Shown here one piece after another: positions 19,298 through 28,801 of a DNA stretch of 64,000 nt. The notes under the pieces were generated by a model. That model was not told the DNA's origin and did no database searches. It saw nothing but the letters and a program-made list of their open reading frames with translations. Position 1 is the first letter of the stretch, and every line of letters starts with the position of its first letter. A program made the translations under genes and the position numbers. The stretch covers positions 18,423 through 82,422 of the forward strand of contig JAFGWM010000079.1 of assembly GCA_016937155.1 (NCBI GenBank), read 5' to 3'. Source of the DNA: Deltaproteobacteria bacterium. GTDB taxonomy: Bacteria; Myxococcota_A; Polyangia; HGW-17.

Positions 19298-20743
19298 ATG
19301 AAAATAACTATTCGTATTATTCTGTTTATTTCAATATTTTCTTATTCATCAATTGTTACGGCGGGATACTATGATTATCTTGGTTCTCCTGATTCTGTAA
19401 ATCCGTTGACCACAAGAAGCTCGGGAACAGGTCACTCTTCTGTTTATTTCAATCCAGCTGCAATTGCCGGTTTTCGTACCGGAATAAGCTTCGGTATAAG
19501 TTACTCCCTTTTGAGACCTAATATCTCATATATGTCAAAAGATTCGAGTTTTGATATTCCGGGAATAATCTTTGAATCAATTCCTGCATCAACGGCTACA
19601 GACAATACATACATTCGACCTCTTCCCACGGAGAGACTCAGAAATCCCAGAGGTAACTCCTCAACTTTTTCTCAGACAGCTCACTTTCACATCGGTGCTG
19701 TTGCCAGCATTCACGAAAACAGGGTTGCAATTGGTTTTCTGGCATTACTTCCACTTTCCAGTTTTCAAACACAATCACCATTTTTTTCTGATGAAAGAGA
19801 ACAGTTTTTTTCAAACAGTCTTCATCACGAAATGCATGGAGATCGTATTGAAAATAACATGTTCAGTTTTGCAATTGCAGGTAAAATAACTGAATGGCTT
19901 ACCCTTGGCGCCGGACTGACTATGACAACAAGTGCAAAGAGCAATACAGATTTGTATCTCCCCGATGCCTCAAATCAGGAAGAAAGCTACCTTAACTCAA
20001 GTGTAAAAGTTGGAACAAGTTTCGTTCCCCATTTCAGTGCACTCTTTCCTGTCAGCAGAAATTTTTCAATTAATGCAACAGTTCATTTTGAATCACTTTC
20101 CAGAACTCAGGGGGAAAGCTATATTCAGTTCTGGAATTACCAGGAGGATGCTGAACCGACTGTACAGAAATTCAATTTTGTATATGGATTTGAACCACTT
20201 AGAGCAAGTACAGGAATTAAATATGATTTCAAATCGGATGGTTTAAAAATTTCCACTTTTTCCAATATTATTTTCTCTAAATGGTCAGATTATATTGATA
20301 GACACGGAGAAAAGCCCCTTGACTCGTGGAATGACACTGTCAGTATTTCTACTGGCTTAAAAACAACATTTGGTATTCATAGTTTGGGGTTTGATCTCGC
20401 TTTTGTTCCCACTCCAGTCCCTCTCCAGGATGGCAGAACCAACTATGTTGACAACTCAAGGATAGTTTTCGGAGGTGGATATGAGTACCAATTCAGTATG
20501 GGAGGAAAATCTCTTTCCTTTACAGTGTATGGTGTTGCACATTTGCTGCTGAAAGAGACTGTATCTAAAAATCCCGCATCATCAAATCCTGTGATTGATG
20601 AATTTCCAGACTCAGTAAATATTTTCACAGATGAAGATGTAGCTGAAAGTCACGGATTTCAGACAAACAATCCTGGATTTCCAGGGTATACAACCGATGG
20701 ATGGATTTTTACGGCGGGAGCTTCTTTGAAAATGCTTTTTTAA
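19298..20743 (+). CDS. FadL/OmpP1/TodX-type outer membrane transport protein
   Basis: A 481-residue barrel protein of the family that imports hydrophobic compounds such as fatty acids or aromatics across the outer membrane. It has an N-terminal signal peptide (FISIFSYSSIVTAG) and the family hallmark near residue 50, SSVYFNPAAIAG, which corresponds to the N-terminal hatch region. The body shows alternating strand patterns (HIGAVASIHENRVAIGFLAL, LTLGAGLTMTTSA) and ends in FTAGASLKMLF with a terminal Phe, as expected for BAM-dependent barrels. ATG 19298 follows CCGGAG by seven bases. The downstream lipoprotein starts 25 bases after its stop, so they are probably co-transcribed. The substrate is not deducible. 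Confidence 0.8.
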   Translation: MKITIRIILFISIFSYSSIVTAGYYDYLGSPDSVNPLTTRSSGTGHSSVYFNPAAIAGFRTGISFGISYSLLRPNISYMSKDSSFDIPGIIFESIPASTATDNTYIRPLPTERLRNPRGNSSTFSQTAHFHIGAVASIHENRVAIGFLALLPLSSFQTQSPFFSDEREQFFSNSLHHEMHGDRIENNMFSFAIAGKITEWLTLGAGLTMTTSAKSNTDLYLPDASNQEESYLNSSVKVGTSFVPHFSALFPVSRNFSINATVHFESLSRTQGESYIQFWNYQEDAEPTVQKFNFVYGFEPLRASTGIKYDFKSDGLKISTFSNIIFSKWSDYIDRHGEKPLDSWNDTVSISTGLKTTFGIHSLGFDLAFVPTPVPLQDGRTNYVDNSRIVFGGGYEYQFSMGGKSLSFTVYGVAHLLLKETVSKNPASSNPVIDEFPDSVNIFTDEDVAESHGFQTNNPGFPGYTTDGWIFTAGASLKMLF

Positions 20744-20768
20744 TATTTACATTTATTGGGAGTTAAAA

Positions 20769-21677
20769 ATGAAATTTATTTCAAAATTAATAAGTTACAT
20801 GATACTGACCTTTTCATTAATTCTTGTTTCCGGTTGTGATGACTCAGAGAACAAAACTTATGACTGGGTTGACTCAGGAAATGACGCGGGGGAAGATACA
20901 GGCTCTGACGCAGGTACAGATAATGTAAATAATGACATTTCTGATGCAGGTGATGATGCTGATATTATTGTAGTACAGGATCCACCACCTAATATTGAAG
21001 GAACATGGGCATATCTTAATATCAGGGCTTCAATTATCAATTACCCAATGATTGGTCTGGTGAACAACAGAATCATAAGTCTACTTAAATACGAAATTAC
21101 ACAGGATGGCACATCAATAAATTCCGCTGAGACTGTATGCGAAATTATTGTGGACAGTTCAAATGACAGTATCACCACAATTATGCCGGATGCCTTCGTT
21201 ACTTCAATGCCTGAAGAAATAAGAGAAAACACTCTTTCATACACTGACGGTAACTGGGGGTATTCACAACCCAAATACTGGACAACCCAAGGGGTGGTTT
21301 TAACTGATGTGGAAAATGAAGAATTGCCGGGAGACCCTGAAGACCCCAGAGTAGTTGATCAGGATGAAGATGGTCACCCTGGAATGACTGTGAGACTTAC
21401 GGGTTCCTTAAGTGGAGAACTCTATGTTGTCCAGAAAGGATGGACTGTTCTGGAGCCTGGCTCAGCTAATGAAACTGAAATGGAAGGTCTTGTCACCTGG
21501 GCTGATTATCAGGTTACCGTTGATGCTTCAACCCCCGTACTCAAAATTAATCCTGAAACAAATCCCAACCCTGATCCGGAAGAAAGTTATTACAAATTTG
21601 TAAAAATCACAGCAGATTACTCCTGTCAGGATATTTCAGATCAAAAAGAAACACTCTTTCCCCTCGAAACCTTCTAG
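20769..21677 (+). CDS. Lipoprotein with acidic linker
   Basis: A 302-residue lipoprotein of unrecognised family. The signal ends in the lipobox LVSGC (Cys23), followed by a low-complexity Asp/Gly/Asn/Ala-rich linker (about residues 24-70) that probably spaces the folded domain from the membrane. The remainder (about 75-302) contains GTWAYLNIR and a threonine/valine-rich strand pattern, resembling small beta-sandwich or lipocalin-like folds, but no family can be named. GGGAG precedes ATG 20769. It directly follows the FadL-like gene, suggesting a helper or substrate-binding role for that porin (inference). Its stop codon lies seven bases before the 45-bp tandem array. Confidence 0.75.
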   Translation: MKFISKLISYMILTFSLILVSGCDDSENKTYDWVDSGNDAGEDTGSDAGTDNVNNDISDAGDDADIIVVQDPPPNIEGTWAYLNIRASIINYPMIGLVNNRIISLLKYEITQDGTSINSAETVCEIIVDSSNDSITTIMPDAFVTSMPEEIRENTLSYTDGNWGYSQPKYWTTQGVVLTDVENEELPGDPEDPRVVDQDEDGHPGMTVRLTGSLSGELYVVQKGWTVLEPGSANETEMEGLVTWADYQVTVDASTPVLKINPETNPNPDPEESYYKFVKITADYSCQDISDQKETLFPLETF

Positions 21678-21683
21678 GCAATT

Positions 21684-22099
21684 ATTAACCCCGGTGAGTC
21701 GTCTGTCTCCATGCTTTTTCCTCTAAAAATTAACCCCGGTGGTTTACTTTTTCCCAGCATTTTTCCCCAAATTATTAACCCCGGTAGTTTACTTTTCCCC
21801 AGCATTTTTCCCTAAATTATTAACCCCGGTAGTTTACTTTTCCCCAGCATTTTTCTCCTAAATATTAACCCCGGTAGTTTACTTTTCCCCAGCATTTTTC
21901 CCCAAATTATTAACCCCGGTAGTTTACTTTTCCCCAGATTTTTCCCCTAAAAATTAACCCCGGTGGTTTACTTTTCCCCAGCATTTTTCCCCAAATTATT
22001 AACCCCGGTAGTTTACTTTTCTCCGGATTTTTTCCCCAAATTATTAACCCCGGTAGTTTACTTTTCCCCAGCATTTTTCCCCAAATTATTAACCCCGGT
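21684..22099. repeat. 45-bp-period tandem repeat array A (ten copies)
   Basis: Ten copies of a unit beginning ATTAACCCCGGT start at 21684, 21729, 21774, 21819, 21864, 21909, 21953, 21998, 22043 and 22088, so the period is 45 bp with one 44-bp unit. The unit continues AGTTTACTTTTCCCC, then AGCATTTTTCCCCAAATT. The first and last copies diverge after the core. There are no unique spacers and no internal dyad, so this is neither CRISPR nor a hairpin array. The plus strand is pyrimidine-rich. Although 45 bp is 15 codons, in-frame TAA codons and the 44-bp unit interrupt reading, so it is taken as non-coding. It fills most of the 502-bp gap between the lipoprotein and the second hybrid kinase. Its core is shared with the array at 63.6 kb. 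Confidence 0.95.
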
Positions 22100-22191
22100 G
22101 AGTATTTCTTTTAAGTTTTTTTCAATTATACTCACATCTTAGTTCTTTTATTCAGTTTACTTTTATTGTAGAATCCCCCTTGGAGATTATA

Positions 22192-25053
22192 ATGACCAAA
22201 AAGCGGCGGCCCCTAAACTATTATAAAAGTGTAGTTATAAGTGTAAATTCTTCAGATGAATTTGAGGCTTTAACAGACTTGCTTGAAGTTAATAACTTTG
22301 CATATTCCATTGATGATGTAAAAATGAAAAATCAAAGTTCAGCAGCCCGAGATATTACTGAGAACAGATTAAAAGAAGAGGAACTAATAAAATTAAAAAG
22401 CTTGGTTCTTGAACAAATTCAGGATCTGGTGACAATCACTGATCTGAAGGGAACTATAACTTATGTTAACAACGCACAGAAACTGATTCTCGGAAGAGAT
22501 ATCGAAGAATTAATAGGAAAAACCACTTCGATTTATGGTGAAAATGAAGATTTTGGTGAAACTCAGGAGAATATAGTTAAAAAAACACTGAAAGATGGAT
22601 TCTGGAGAGGGGAAGTTGCAAATTATGATTCTGCTGGAAATCTCCATATAATGGACTGCAGATGTCAAGTGGTAAATGATAATAAAGGAAATCCGGCAGT
22701 ATTGTCAGGTATTGCAACCGATATCACTAAATATAAAAATTTCCAGAATGCAATCACTGCAAGCGAGGAAAAATTCAGGTCCATCACAGAAAACAGTGCA
22801 GATGTGATTGCTTTGACTGATGTCAATGGAATTATCACATATGCCTCAAAAAGAACAATTGAAATGTTCCTGATTGAGCCTGATAAAATGACCGGAAGAC
22901 ACTTCACTGATTTCCTGGATAATTCCAGTAAGAAAAAAGCTGTAGAAGCATTCATTTCATCCTTTAAAACCGGAACCGGGGTTAAAAATCTGGAACTGTT
23001 AATGAAGAAAAATGATGGAAGCACATTTTATGGAGAATTGAGTGGAACTGAATTTAATACAACAGGGGAGAAGGGTTCACTCGTAGTCATAAGAGATATT
23101 AATGATAGAAAGGAAAACGAAAAGGCTCTACAGTTAAGTCTGAACAGGTGGAATGAGGCTCAAAAGGCATCTGCTACAGGCAACTGGGAATATGATATTG
23201 AATCAAATCAGTACTGGGGAAGTGATGAAGCTTTCCGTATCCTCGGATGGGATGAACAGTTTATAAAGGGAAATAACAATACAATTCCATCAAGTACATA
23301 TGAAAAAATTCTGGTGGATAAAGAAAAAGCACTGAGGCCTTTGCTCGAGTTGATAAAATACAACCATCCCTTTGATATTGAATTTGAAATTCGCAGTGTT
23401 GTGGATGGGCAGAGAAGATTTATGAGTAGCCGAGCTCAACTGGAGGATGTGTCAGATGGAAAACCCAAAAAGGTCTATGGAACCATACAGGATGTTACTG
23501 AAAAATATCTGAACAACAGGGCACTCATTGAAAATGAACATCGGCTTAAAAGTATTTTCTCATATTTCCCTGACAAACTGATTCTTCTTGATTCAGAGAA
23601 CAGAATTGTACTGCTCAACCACAGAATTAAAGTTACAACTGTTGAAGATTCAATAGGAAGACCGATACTTGATGTAATACCTGAAGAATTCATTCAACCT
23701 CTCTCGCAAACAATCAGCCGGGTTATAAAAACAGGTATCTCTGAATCATTTGATCTGGAAACCAGTCCTGATACAAACATCAGGTTCGTGAACATTCTAA
23801 TTGCTCCGGTAAAAATAATGGATGATGTTAGCGGAACTCTTCTAAGCATCAGGGATATTTCAGAACAGAAGCAGCTTCAAAAATCCAATGAGGAGCTTAA
23901 AATTCAATATTTTCAGGCTCAGAAAATGGAAGCTATCGGCCGACTCGCAGGTGGTATCGCACATGATTTCAATAACATAATGTGTGCAATATCAGGAAAT
24001 ATTTCACTTATCATGGGTGAATCATCACTGGAAAACAGCTGCACTGAATACCTTGAGGAAATTTCAAAAGCATCTGAACGTGCAACACAACTGACAAAAC
24101 AGCTGCTTGCATTTTCAAGGAAGCAGATAATGGACCCCGGAAGAATAGATTTTCTGGCGGTTGTAACCCAACTTAAACCTATGCTTGAAAGACTTCTTGG
24201 AGAAAATATGGTGCTGAAACTCTCTGAAAAAAGTACGCCATCATTTTTCACCGGGGATCAGGGCCAGATAGAACAGATTCTTGTGAATCTTGTGGTTAAT
24301 GCACGTGATGCACTTCCTGAATCAGGTGGAGTAATATCAATTTACACAGAAAAGTTTCATTGTTTAAACCGAACCCGAGTGACAAGTGGTTTTCTGGAAC
24401 CAGGAAACTATTCAGTACTCAGTGTCCTAGATAATGGTACAGGGATAGAAAGTGAAATATCTGAACATATTTTTGAACCATTTTTCACGACAAAGGAAGT
24501 TGGTAAGGGTTCAGGACTTGGATTATCAACTGTTTTAGGAATCACCGAGCAAAATAGTGGATATATTGACCTGATTTCAGAAGTTGGGAAAGGTTCGGAA
24601 TTCAGAATTTTTTTCCCGTCAACTGAGAACGCTAAATCTCAACAGAAGTTGAGTACCACCACAACAAGAGCGGATTCAAGCGGAACAGAAACAATTCTTG
24701 TGGTTGAAGACGACCCCATGGTCAGAAAACTCTCCGAAAAAATTCTAAGAAAACAGGGTTACAATGTTATTTCAGCTGCATCCGGCATAGACGCACTGGA
24801 TACCATAAAAAATAATAATTATGAGATCCAAGTTCTGCTGACAGATGTAATTATGCCACATATGAACGGTAGGGAACTGGCTGAAAAAATCTTGGAGATT
24901 TTTCCAGAGTTGAGAGTTCTTTACACTTCGGGGTACACCCGGGATGTTATCGCAAAACACGGAATTCTGGAAAGTGATATCAATTTTATATCCAAGCCCT
25001 ATTCAATCAGAGAACTGGGAGAAAAAATAAGAAGTCTTCTGGATAACACCTGA
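22192..25053 (+). CDS. Hybrid sensor histidine kinase (PAS x4-HK-REC)
   Basis: A 953-residue cytosolic kinase. ATG 22192 is chosen because TTGGAG (22180-22185) is a well-spaced ribosome site; starting at the TTG itself would consume that site. After a short unassigned N-terminus there are four PAS/PAC units (about residues 65-175, 185-300, 310-435 and 440-555). HisKA follows with His591 (GGIAHDFNNIM), then HATPase with NLVVNARDA, DNGTG and GKGSGLGLS boxes, and a C-terminal receiver with Asp885 (LLTDVIMPHMNG). It lacks the N-terminal receivers and GAF of its paralogue at 9052-13080, but the kinase core and receiver share distinctive strings such as VIA.HGILE..INFI.KPYS. No partner regulator is adjacent. 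Array A occupies its upstream region, so array-borne regulation is conceivable. Confidence 0.93.
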   Translation: MTKKRRPLNYYKSVVISVNSSDEFEALTDLLEVNNFAYSIDDVKMKNQSSAARDITENRLKEEELIKLKSLVLEQIQDLVTITDLKGTITYVNNAQKLILGRDIEELIGKTTSIYGENEDFGETQENIVKKTLKDGFWRGEVANYDSAGNLHIMDCRCQVVNDNKGNPAVLSGIATDITKYKNFQNAITASEEKFRSITENSADVIALTDVNGIITYASKRTIEMFLIEPDKMTGRHFTDFLDNSSKKKAVEAFISSFKTGTGVKNLELLMKKNDGSTFYGELSGTEFNTTGEKGSLVVIRDINDRKENEKALQLSLNRWNEAQKASATGNWEYDIESNQYWGSDEAFRILGWDEQFIKGNNNTIPSSTYEKILVDKEKALRPLLELIKYNHPFDIEFEIRSVVDGQRRFMSSRAQLEDVSDGKPKKVYGTIQDVTEKYLNNRALIENEHRLKSIFSYFPDKLILLDSENRIVLLNHRIKVTTVEDSIGRPILDVIPEEFIQPLSQTISRVIKTGISESFDLETSPDTNIRFVNILIAPVKIMDDVSGTLLSIRDISEQKQLQKSNEELKIQYFQAQKMEAIGRLAGGIAHDFNNIMCAISGNISLIMGESSLENSCTEYLEEISKASERATQLTKQLLAFSRKQIMDPGRIDFLAVVTQLKPMLERLLGENMVLKLSEKSTPSFFTGDQGQIEQILVNLVVNARDALPESGGVISIYTEKFHCLNRTRVTSGFLEPGNYSVLSVLDNGTGIESEISEHIFEPFFTTKEVGKGSGLGLSTVLGITEQNSGYIDLISEVGKGSEFRIFFPSTENAKSQQKLSTTTTRADSSGTETILVVEDDPMVRKLSEKILRKQGYNVISAASGIDALDTIKNNNYEIQVLLTDVIMPHMNGRELAEKILEIFPELRVLYTSGYTRDVIAKHGILESDINFISKPYSIRELGEKIRSLLDNT

Positions 25054-25245
25054 TTAGCACAATTCATATTGGGATAAAAATTCCCAAAAGTGTAACCTTC
25101 AACGGTGATGTTCCTGCAATTTGGCATATTTCAAAAAATCCAGTTATTGAATTTTAAACACGATGAAATAATATGGTTATTTTTAATAAGTGTGTTAAAT
25201 ACCTCTACCGGTTTAATTGTTACATTGTAATCGCTGGAATAGTAA

Positions 25246-26658
25246 ATGTTCTTCAACTCAGTAATATTTTTTGTATTTTTATCAGTAATCTTCTCCGTTT
25301 TCTCATTTGCAAAAAGCAGATTGTCCCAAAATTTAGTTCTTTTACTGGGAAGCTATATATTTTATGGTTTCTGGGACTGGAGATTTCTGTTTCTGATATT
25401 TTTTGTTTCCAGTATGGATTTTTTCATTTCGACATCAATTGAAAAATCGACTGTTAAAGCAAGACAAAAGTCACTGCTGATACTAAGCATTGCTGTCAAC
25501 TTATTGATTTTAGGCACTTTTAAGTACTTCAATTTTTTTACACATAATTTCATAAACCTGCTTAGTTCCATCGGATTTAAAACTAATTATTCAGTTATAA
25601 AAATAATTCTACCTGTCGGTATCAGTTTTTTTACATTTCAATCAATGTCACACACTATTGATGTATATAAGGGCACAGCAAAAGCTCCTAAAAACATTCT
25701 TGATTACCTCTTGTTTGTTTCTTTTTTCCCTCAACTGGTTGCCGGTCCAATCATGCGTAGCCGGGATCTTTTACCTCAAATTGAAAACCTTAAGACACCC
25801 AAGCCATCTGATTTATACTTTGGTTTACAGATAATCTTATGGGGATTATTCAAAAAAGTGGCAGTTGCTGACAACTTATCTGTTTATGTTGATGCAGTTT
25901 ATTCAAATTCATCAATGATGAGCTCCTCTTCATTAATTTTAGCTACTTATCTTTTTGCAATTCAGATTTATTGTGATTTTTCAGGTTATTCGGATATGGC
26001 AGTAGGCATTGGCAGAATTTTTGGAATAAAACTGGATTGGAATTTTAATACGCCCTATTTTTCTCAATCATTTAATGAATTCTGGAAAAGATGGCACATC
26101 ACCCTCTCTTCCTGGTTCAGAGATTACATATATATTCCTCTTGGAGGAAGCAGAGTGGCTCTATCCAGACATCTATTAAATCTGACAATTACTTTTCTGA
26201 TTAGTGGCCTCTGGCATGGAGCAGCATGGAATTACATCTTCTGGGGATTTTTGCATTCTATCTACTTAATTCTGGAAAATTTAATTTCCAGGCTCATTAA
26301 ATCAGACCGGAAAATAGCATCTATTCCCCATCGGGTGGCAAAAATTTTTATCGTATTTAATTTAACCACTTTAGCATGGATATTTTTCAGATCCCAATCC
26401 ATGAGCCAGTCATTTTCAATTATAAGGGGTATTGCATCCTTTAAGGGGAGTATTTTGATTGATAACATTTTATGGATAAGTACAATTCCGTTGTTGATCC
26501 TGATATTCATTGAATTACTAAAATTTCCTCTACAGACGGACGACTTTTTCAAAAAAATTTCTCCTTTTACCCATTTTCTAATTATGAGTACTTTAACCTT
26601 AACTATTTTACTTTTTGGAGCTGATTCCGGTGCCCAGTTCATCTATTTCAAATTCTGA
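25246..26658 (+). CDS. MBOAT O-acyltransferase (AlgI family)
   Basis: A 470-residue polytopic inner-membrane protein that moves acyl (usually acetyl) groups across the membrane for O-acylation of extracellular polymers. Family motifs are clear: SHTIDVYKG near residue 140, FPQLVAGPI near 165, DFSGYSDMAVGIGR near 245, FWKRWHITLSSWFRDYIYIP near 280 and LWHGAAWN with the catalytic-type His324. About ten hydrophobic segments are spread along the chain. ATG 25246 has only a weak upstream GGAA. The next gene overlaps its 3' end and encodes an SGNH-like protein, the usual periplasmic partner. The position directly upstream of the glycan operon suggests O-acetylation of that polymer. Confidence 0.92.
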   Translation: MFFNSVIFFVFLSVIFSVFSFAKSRLSQNLVLLLGSYIFYGFWDWRFLFLIFFVSSMDFFISTSIEKSTVKARQKSLLILSIAVNLLILGTFKYFNFFTHNFINLLSSIGFKTNYSVIKIILPVGISFFTFQSMSHTIDVYKGTAKAPKNILDYLLFVSFFPQLVAGPIMRSRDLLPQIENLKTPKPSDLYFGLQIILWGLFKKVAVADNLSVYVDAVYSNSSMMSSSSLILATYLFAIQIYCDFSGYSDMAVGIGRIFGIKLDWNFNTPYFSQSFNEFWKRWHITLSSWFRDYIYIPLGGSRVALSRHLLNLTITFLISGLWHGAAWNYIFWGFLHSIYLILENLISRLIKSDRKIASIPHRVAKIFIVFNLTTLAWIFFRSQSMSQSFSIIRGIASFKGSILIDNILWISTIPLLILIFIELLKFPLQTDDFFKKISPFTHFLIMSTLTLTILLFGADSGAQFIYFKF

Positions 26659-27553
26659 TTTCTCACTTAAAACAGTGATAATCAGAATTTCATTTTTTAT
26701 TATTTTTTTTATAATCGCAGATCTGCTTTTGGGAACAGCTCTTTTGAAAGTTCACCATAGGGTTAAAGCAGGGCAAAATGCAGGCCTGATAAACAATGCT
26801 ATTAAAAGAAAAAGTAATATTCTGATACTGGGCTCAAGTAGAGCCCGACATACGTATAATGATAAATTTCTATCGGATAAGCTCAGGAAAAAAGTCTATA
26901 ATGCCGGAAACGATGGAATGGGAATTTTATACGCCACAGGTCTACTGTCCCTTGTTGTAAAATATCAAAAGCCTGAACTTATCATCCTTGAATTAAGCTC
27001 TTTTGGCCACAAGGAAAGAACCGCTGCCAGAATACTTATGCCATACTTTGGGCAATCACCAGAATTGGATAATATTTTGGCAGATAGTTGGGAAAACAGG
27101 CTTCTTTTGCACAGCAGACTGTACAGATTAAATGGTATTTTCCTTTCAGTTTTAAAAAATTATTTCAAGCGCGGACCTGCATGGGGATTTTTTCCCCTCA
27201 ATGAAACTTACAGGGAGAATCCTGAGCTTGAAAAAAGTGGACCGCTGTCCTCTAAAATCAGGGATTACTACTTTACTTTTTTCAATCTGGTAAAGAAGCA
27301 TAATATTAAATTGCTTGTTGTTAATTCGCCCTCTCTTAATGATGTCCGGAAAAACAATCTTTCTGAATTTATTGCGGACTATTGTAATAAGAATAAAATT
27401 AAGTATCTACCATTTTATTCCTATAAATATAAACATTTCCAGAACATTAGCCTTTTCAAGGATCAGATTCACCTGAACAAAAAAGGGACAAAACTATTCA
27501 ATCCTCTTTTTCTGGAAAAGTTTCTCGAATATTTTCCAGAGTACAGAAAGTGA
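26630..27553 (+). CDS. Membrane-anchored SGNH hydrolase-like acetyltransferase partner
   Basis: A roughly 307-residue protein with one N-terminal membrane segment (VIIRISFFIIFFIIADLLLG) and an SGNH/GDSL-type domain facing the periplasm. Block I is ILGSSRARH with the nucleophile Ser, and block V is DQIHLNKKG with the Asp...His pair of the triad. It overlaps the MBOAT gene by about 29 bases; GTG 26630 is preferred because GGAG lies ten bases upstream, although TTG 26615 is also open. In AlgI/AlgX- and DltB/DltD-type systems, such a protein completes acetyl transfer onto the glycan. Target specificity cannot be read from the sequence. Confidence 0.8.
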   Translation: MPSSSISNSDFSLKTVIIRISFFIIFFIIADLLLGTALLKVHHRVKAGQNAGLINNAIKRKSNILILGSSRARHTYNDKFLSDKLRKKVYNAGNDGMGILYATGLLSLVVKYQKPELIILELSSFGHKERTAARILMPYFGQSPELDNILADSWENRLLLHSRLYRLNGIFLSVLKNYFKRGPAWGFFPLNETYRENPELEKSGPLSSKIRDYYFTFFNLVKKHNIKLLVVNSPSLNDVRKNNLSEFIADYCNKNKIKYLPFYSYKYKHFQNISLFKDQIHLNKKGTKLFNPLFLEKFLEYFPEYRK

Positions 27554-27640
27554 TATTTATTGTCTCTTATCCAATCCCTATATGAGCCACACCCATTTTC
27601 GGAAGGTTTAAAAACATTGAATTTCCTGAAGAGAACAACT

Positions 27641-27673
27641 TTGACTTGACTAATTTGTTTTTATACAAGATAT
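27641..27673 (+). promoter_or_regulatory. Candidate sigma70-type promoter of the glycan operon
   Basis: TTGACT occurs twice in overlap (27641-27646 and 27646-27651), followed by TATACA (27662-27667) and AGATAT (27668-27673), giving spacers of 15 or 16 bases. It lies in the 153-bp gap before the first glycosyltransferase gene and would drive the closely packed genes up to 38286. Assigned by pattern only. Confidence 0.35.
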
Positions 27674-27706
27674 CAAATCAGTATCCTTTTTGAATACGGA
27701 GTCTAA

Positions 27707-28801
27707 ATGAAACTTGCTTTACTAATAAACAGTCTTGCCGGGGGTGGTGCAGAAAAACTGGTATGTGATCTTGCACTAAATTATTCACAGAAAAAAATAG
27801 ATTTTGATATCATCGTACTAACTGATTATGAGCAGATTTTTCATAATACCATTACTAAAAAAGGCATCAATATCATTACTCTTTCACATGGGAAGCAGCT
27901 TTTTTCAGTTAAACTACTCCTGCGTCTGGCGAAAATTCTGGAAAACTACACCACCGTACATGCACATCTTTTTCCATCTGAATACTACGCATCCATATGC
28001 GGTTTTTTACAGCCTAACCTCAATGTAATAACCACCATACATTACACATCCACCAGAAGAAGAACATGGATGTACAGATATCTGGAAAAAGCAATATCAT
28101 CGAGAGTAGACACGTATATATCCATCAGTTCATCCGTTGAAAACGAAGCAGCAAAATGGCTGCCTGAAATCAAAACAAAATCGGTAATGATAAACAACGG
28201 AATAAATATTGAACTAATAGAAAATGCCCCAAGATTTGATCGTAATTCAATTGGTTTCAATGAGAATGATTTTATAATTTTAATGACGGCAAGGTTTAAT
28301 AAACTGAAAGATCACGCTACGTTGATAAAAGCTATTTCTCTTCTGCCAGCTAAATACAAACTTGCCCTTGCGGGTACTGGAGAAGAGATTTCAAGTGCTA
28401 TAAATCTATGTGATGAACTAAATATTTCCCATCGGGTTTCTTTTCTGGGTTTTTTTGATAACATTCCATCTTTACTTAAAACCTGTGATGTTGCAGTATT
28501 ATCTTCCCATTCTGAAGGGTTGCCATTATCCTCAATCGAAGCAATGGCTGCCGGAATTCCCTTTCTTGGTTCAGATATTCCAACTATAAGAGAAGTGGTT
28601 GGCCGAAAACAACTTTTATTTAATTACATGGATCCTGAAGATCTTGCTAGGAAAATTAAGATGACCTGTGAAAACAGTGATTTTCGTAGTGAATCTATTT
28701 TGTATGGTAAAAAAAGAGTGAAACTTTTCAGTATAGACAAAATAGCAGACAGACATATAGATTTGTATTTTAAAAACTCATATAGACAGGAATTATTATA
28801 A
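27707..28801 (+). CDS. Glycosyltransferase family 4 (first in glycan operon)
   Basis: A 364-residue GT-B glycosyltransferase. The N-terminal glycine-rich loop NSLAGGGAEKLVCDLA and the C-terminal nucleotide-sugar motif SEGLPLSSIEAMAAGIP (the E-x7-E pattern) are typical of retaining GT4 enzymes that build O-antigen, capsule or exopolysaccharide on a lipid carrier at the cytoplasmic face. Ribosome site GGAG is five bases before ATG 27707. The next gene begins inside its stop codon (TAATG), indicating translational coupling. The sugar donor is unknown. Confidence 0.9.
   Translation: MKLALLINSLAGGGAEKLVCDLALNYSQKKIDFDIIVLTDYEQIFHNTITKKGINIITLSHGKQLFSVKLLLRLAKILENYTTVHAHLFPSEYYASICGFLQPNLNVITTIHYTSTRRRTWMYRYLEKAISSRVDTYISISSSVENEAAKWLPEIKTKSVMINNGINIELIENAPRFDRNSIGFNENDFIILMTARFNKLKDHATLIKAISLLPAKYKLALAGTGEEISSAINLCDELNISHRVSFLGFFDNIPSLLKTCDVAVLSSHSEGLPLSSIEAMAAGIPFLGSDIPTIREVVGRKQLLFNYMDPEDLARKIKMTCENSDFRSESILYGKKRVKLFSIDKIADRHIDLYFKNSYRQELL

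Noticed and set aside
21684..22099. Array A as a protein-coding repeat (15 codons per unit, same frame as the preceding lipoprotein)
   Set aside because: TAA codons occur in that frame (for example near 21813), the preceding gene ends at 21677, and a 44-bp unit shifts the frame. On the minus strand only mini-frames of about 12 codons starting at ATGCTGGGG are open.
25069..25087. TTGGGA-N7-TCCCAA hairpin after the second hybrid kinase
   Set aside because: Six-base stem with no following T-run on either strand; not enough for a terminator call.
26615..26629. TTG 26615 as start of the SGNH protein
   Set aside because: It overlaps the GGAG that best serves GTG 26630, and no ribosome site precedes the TTG.
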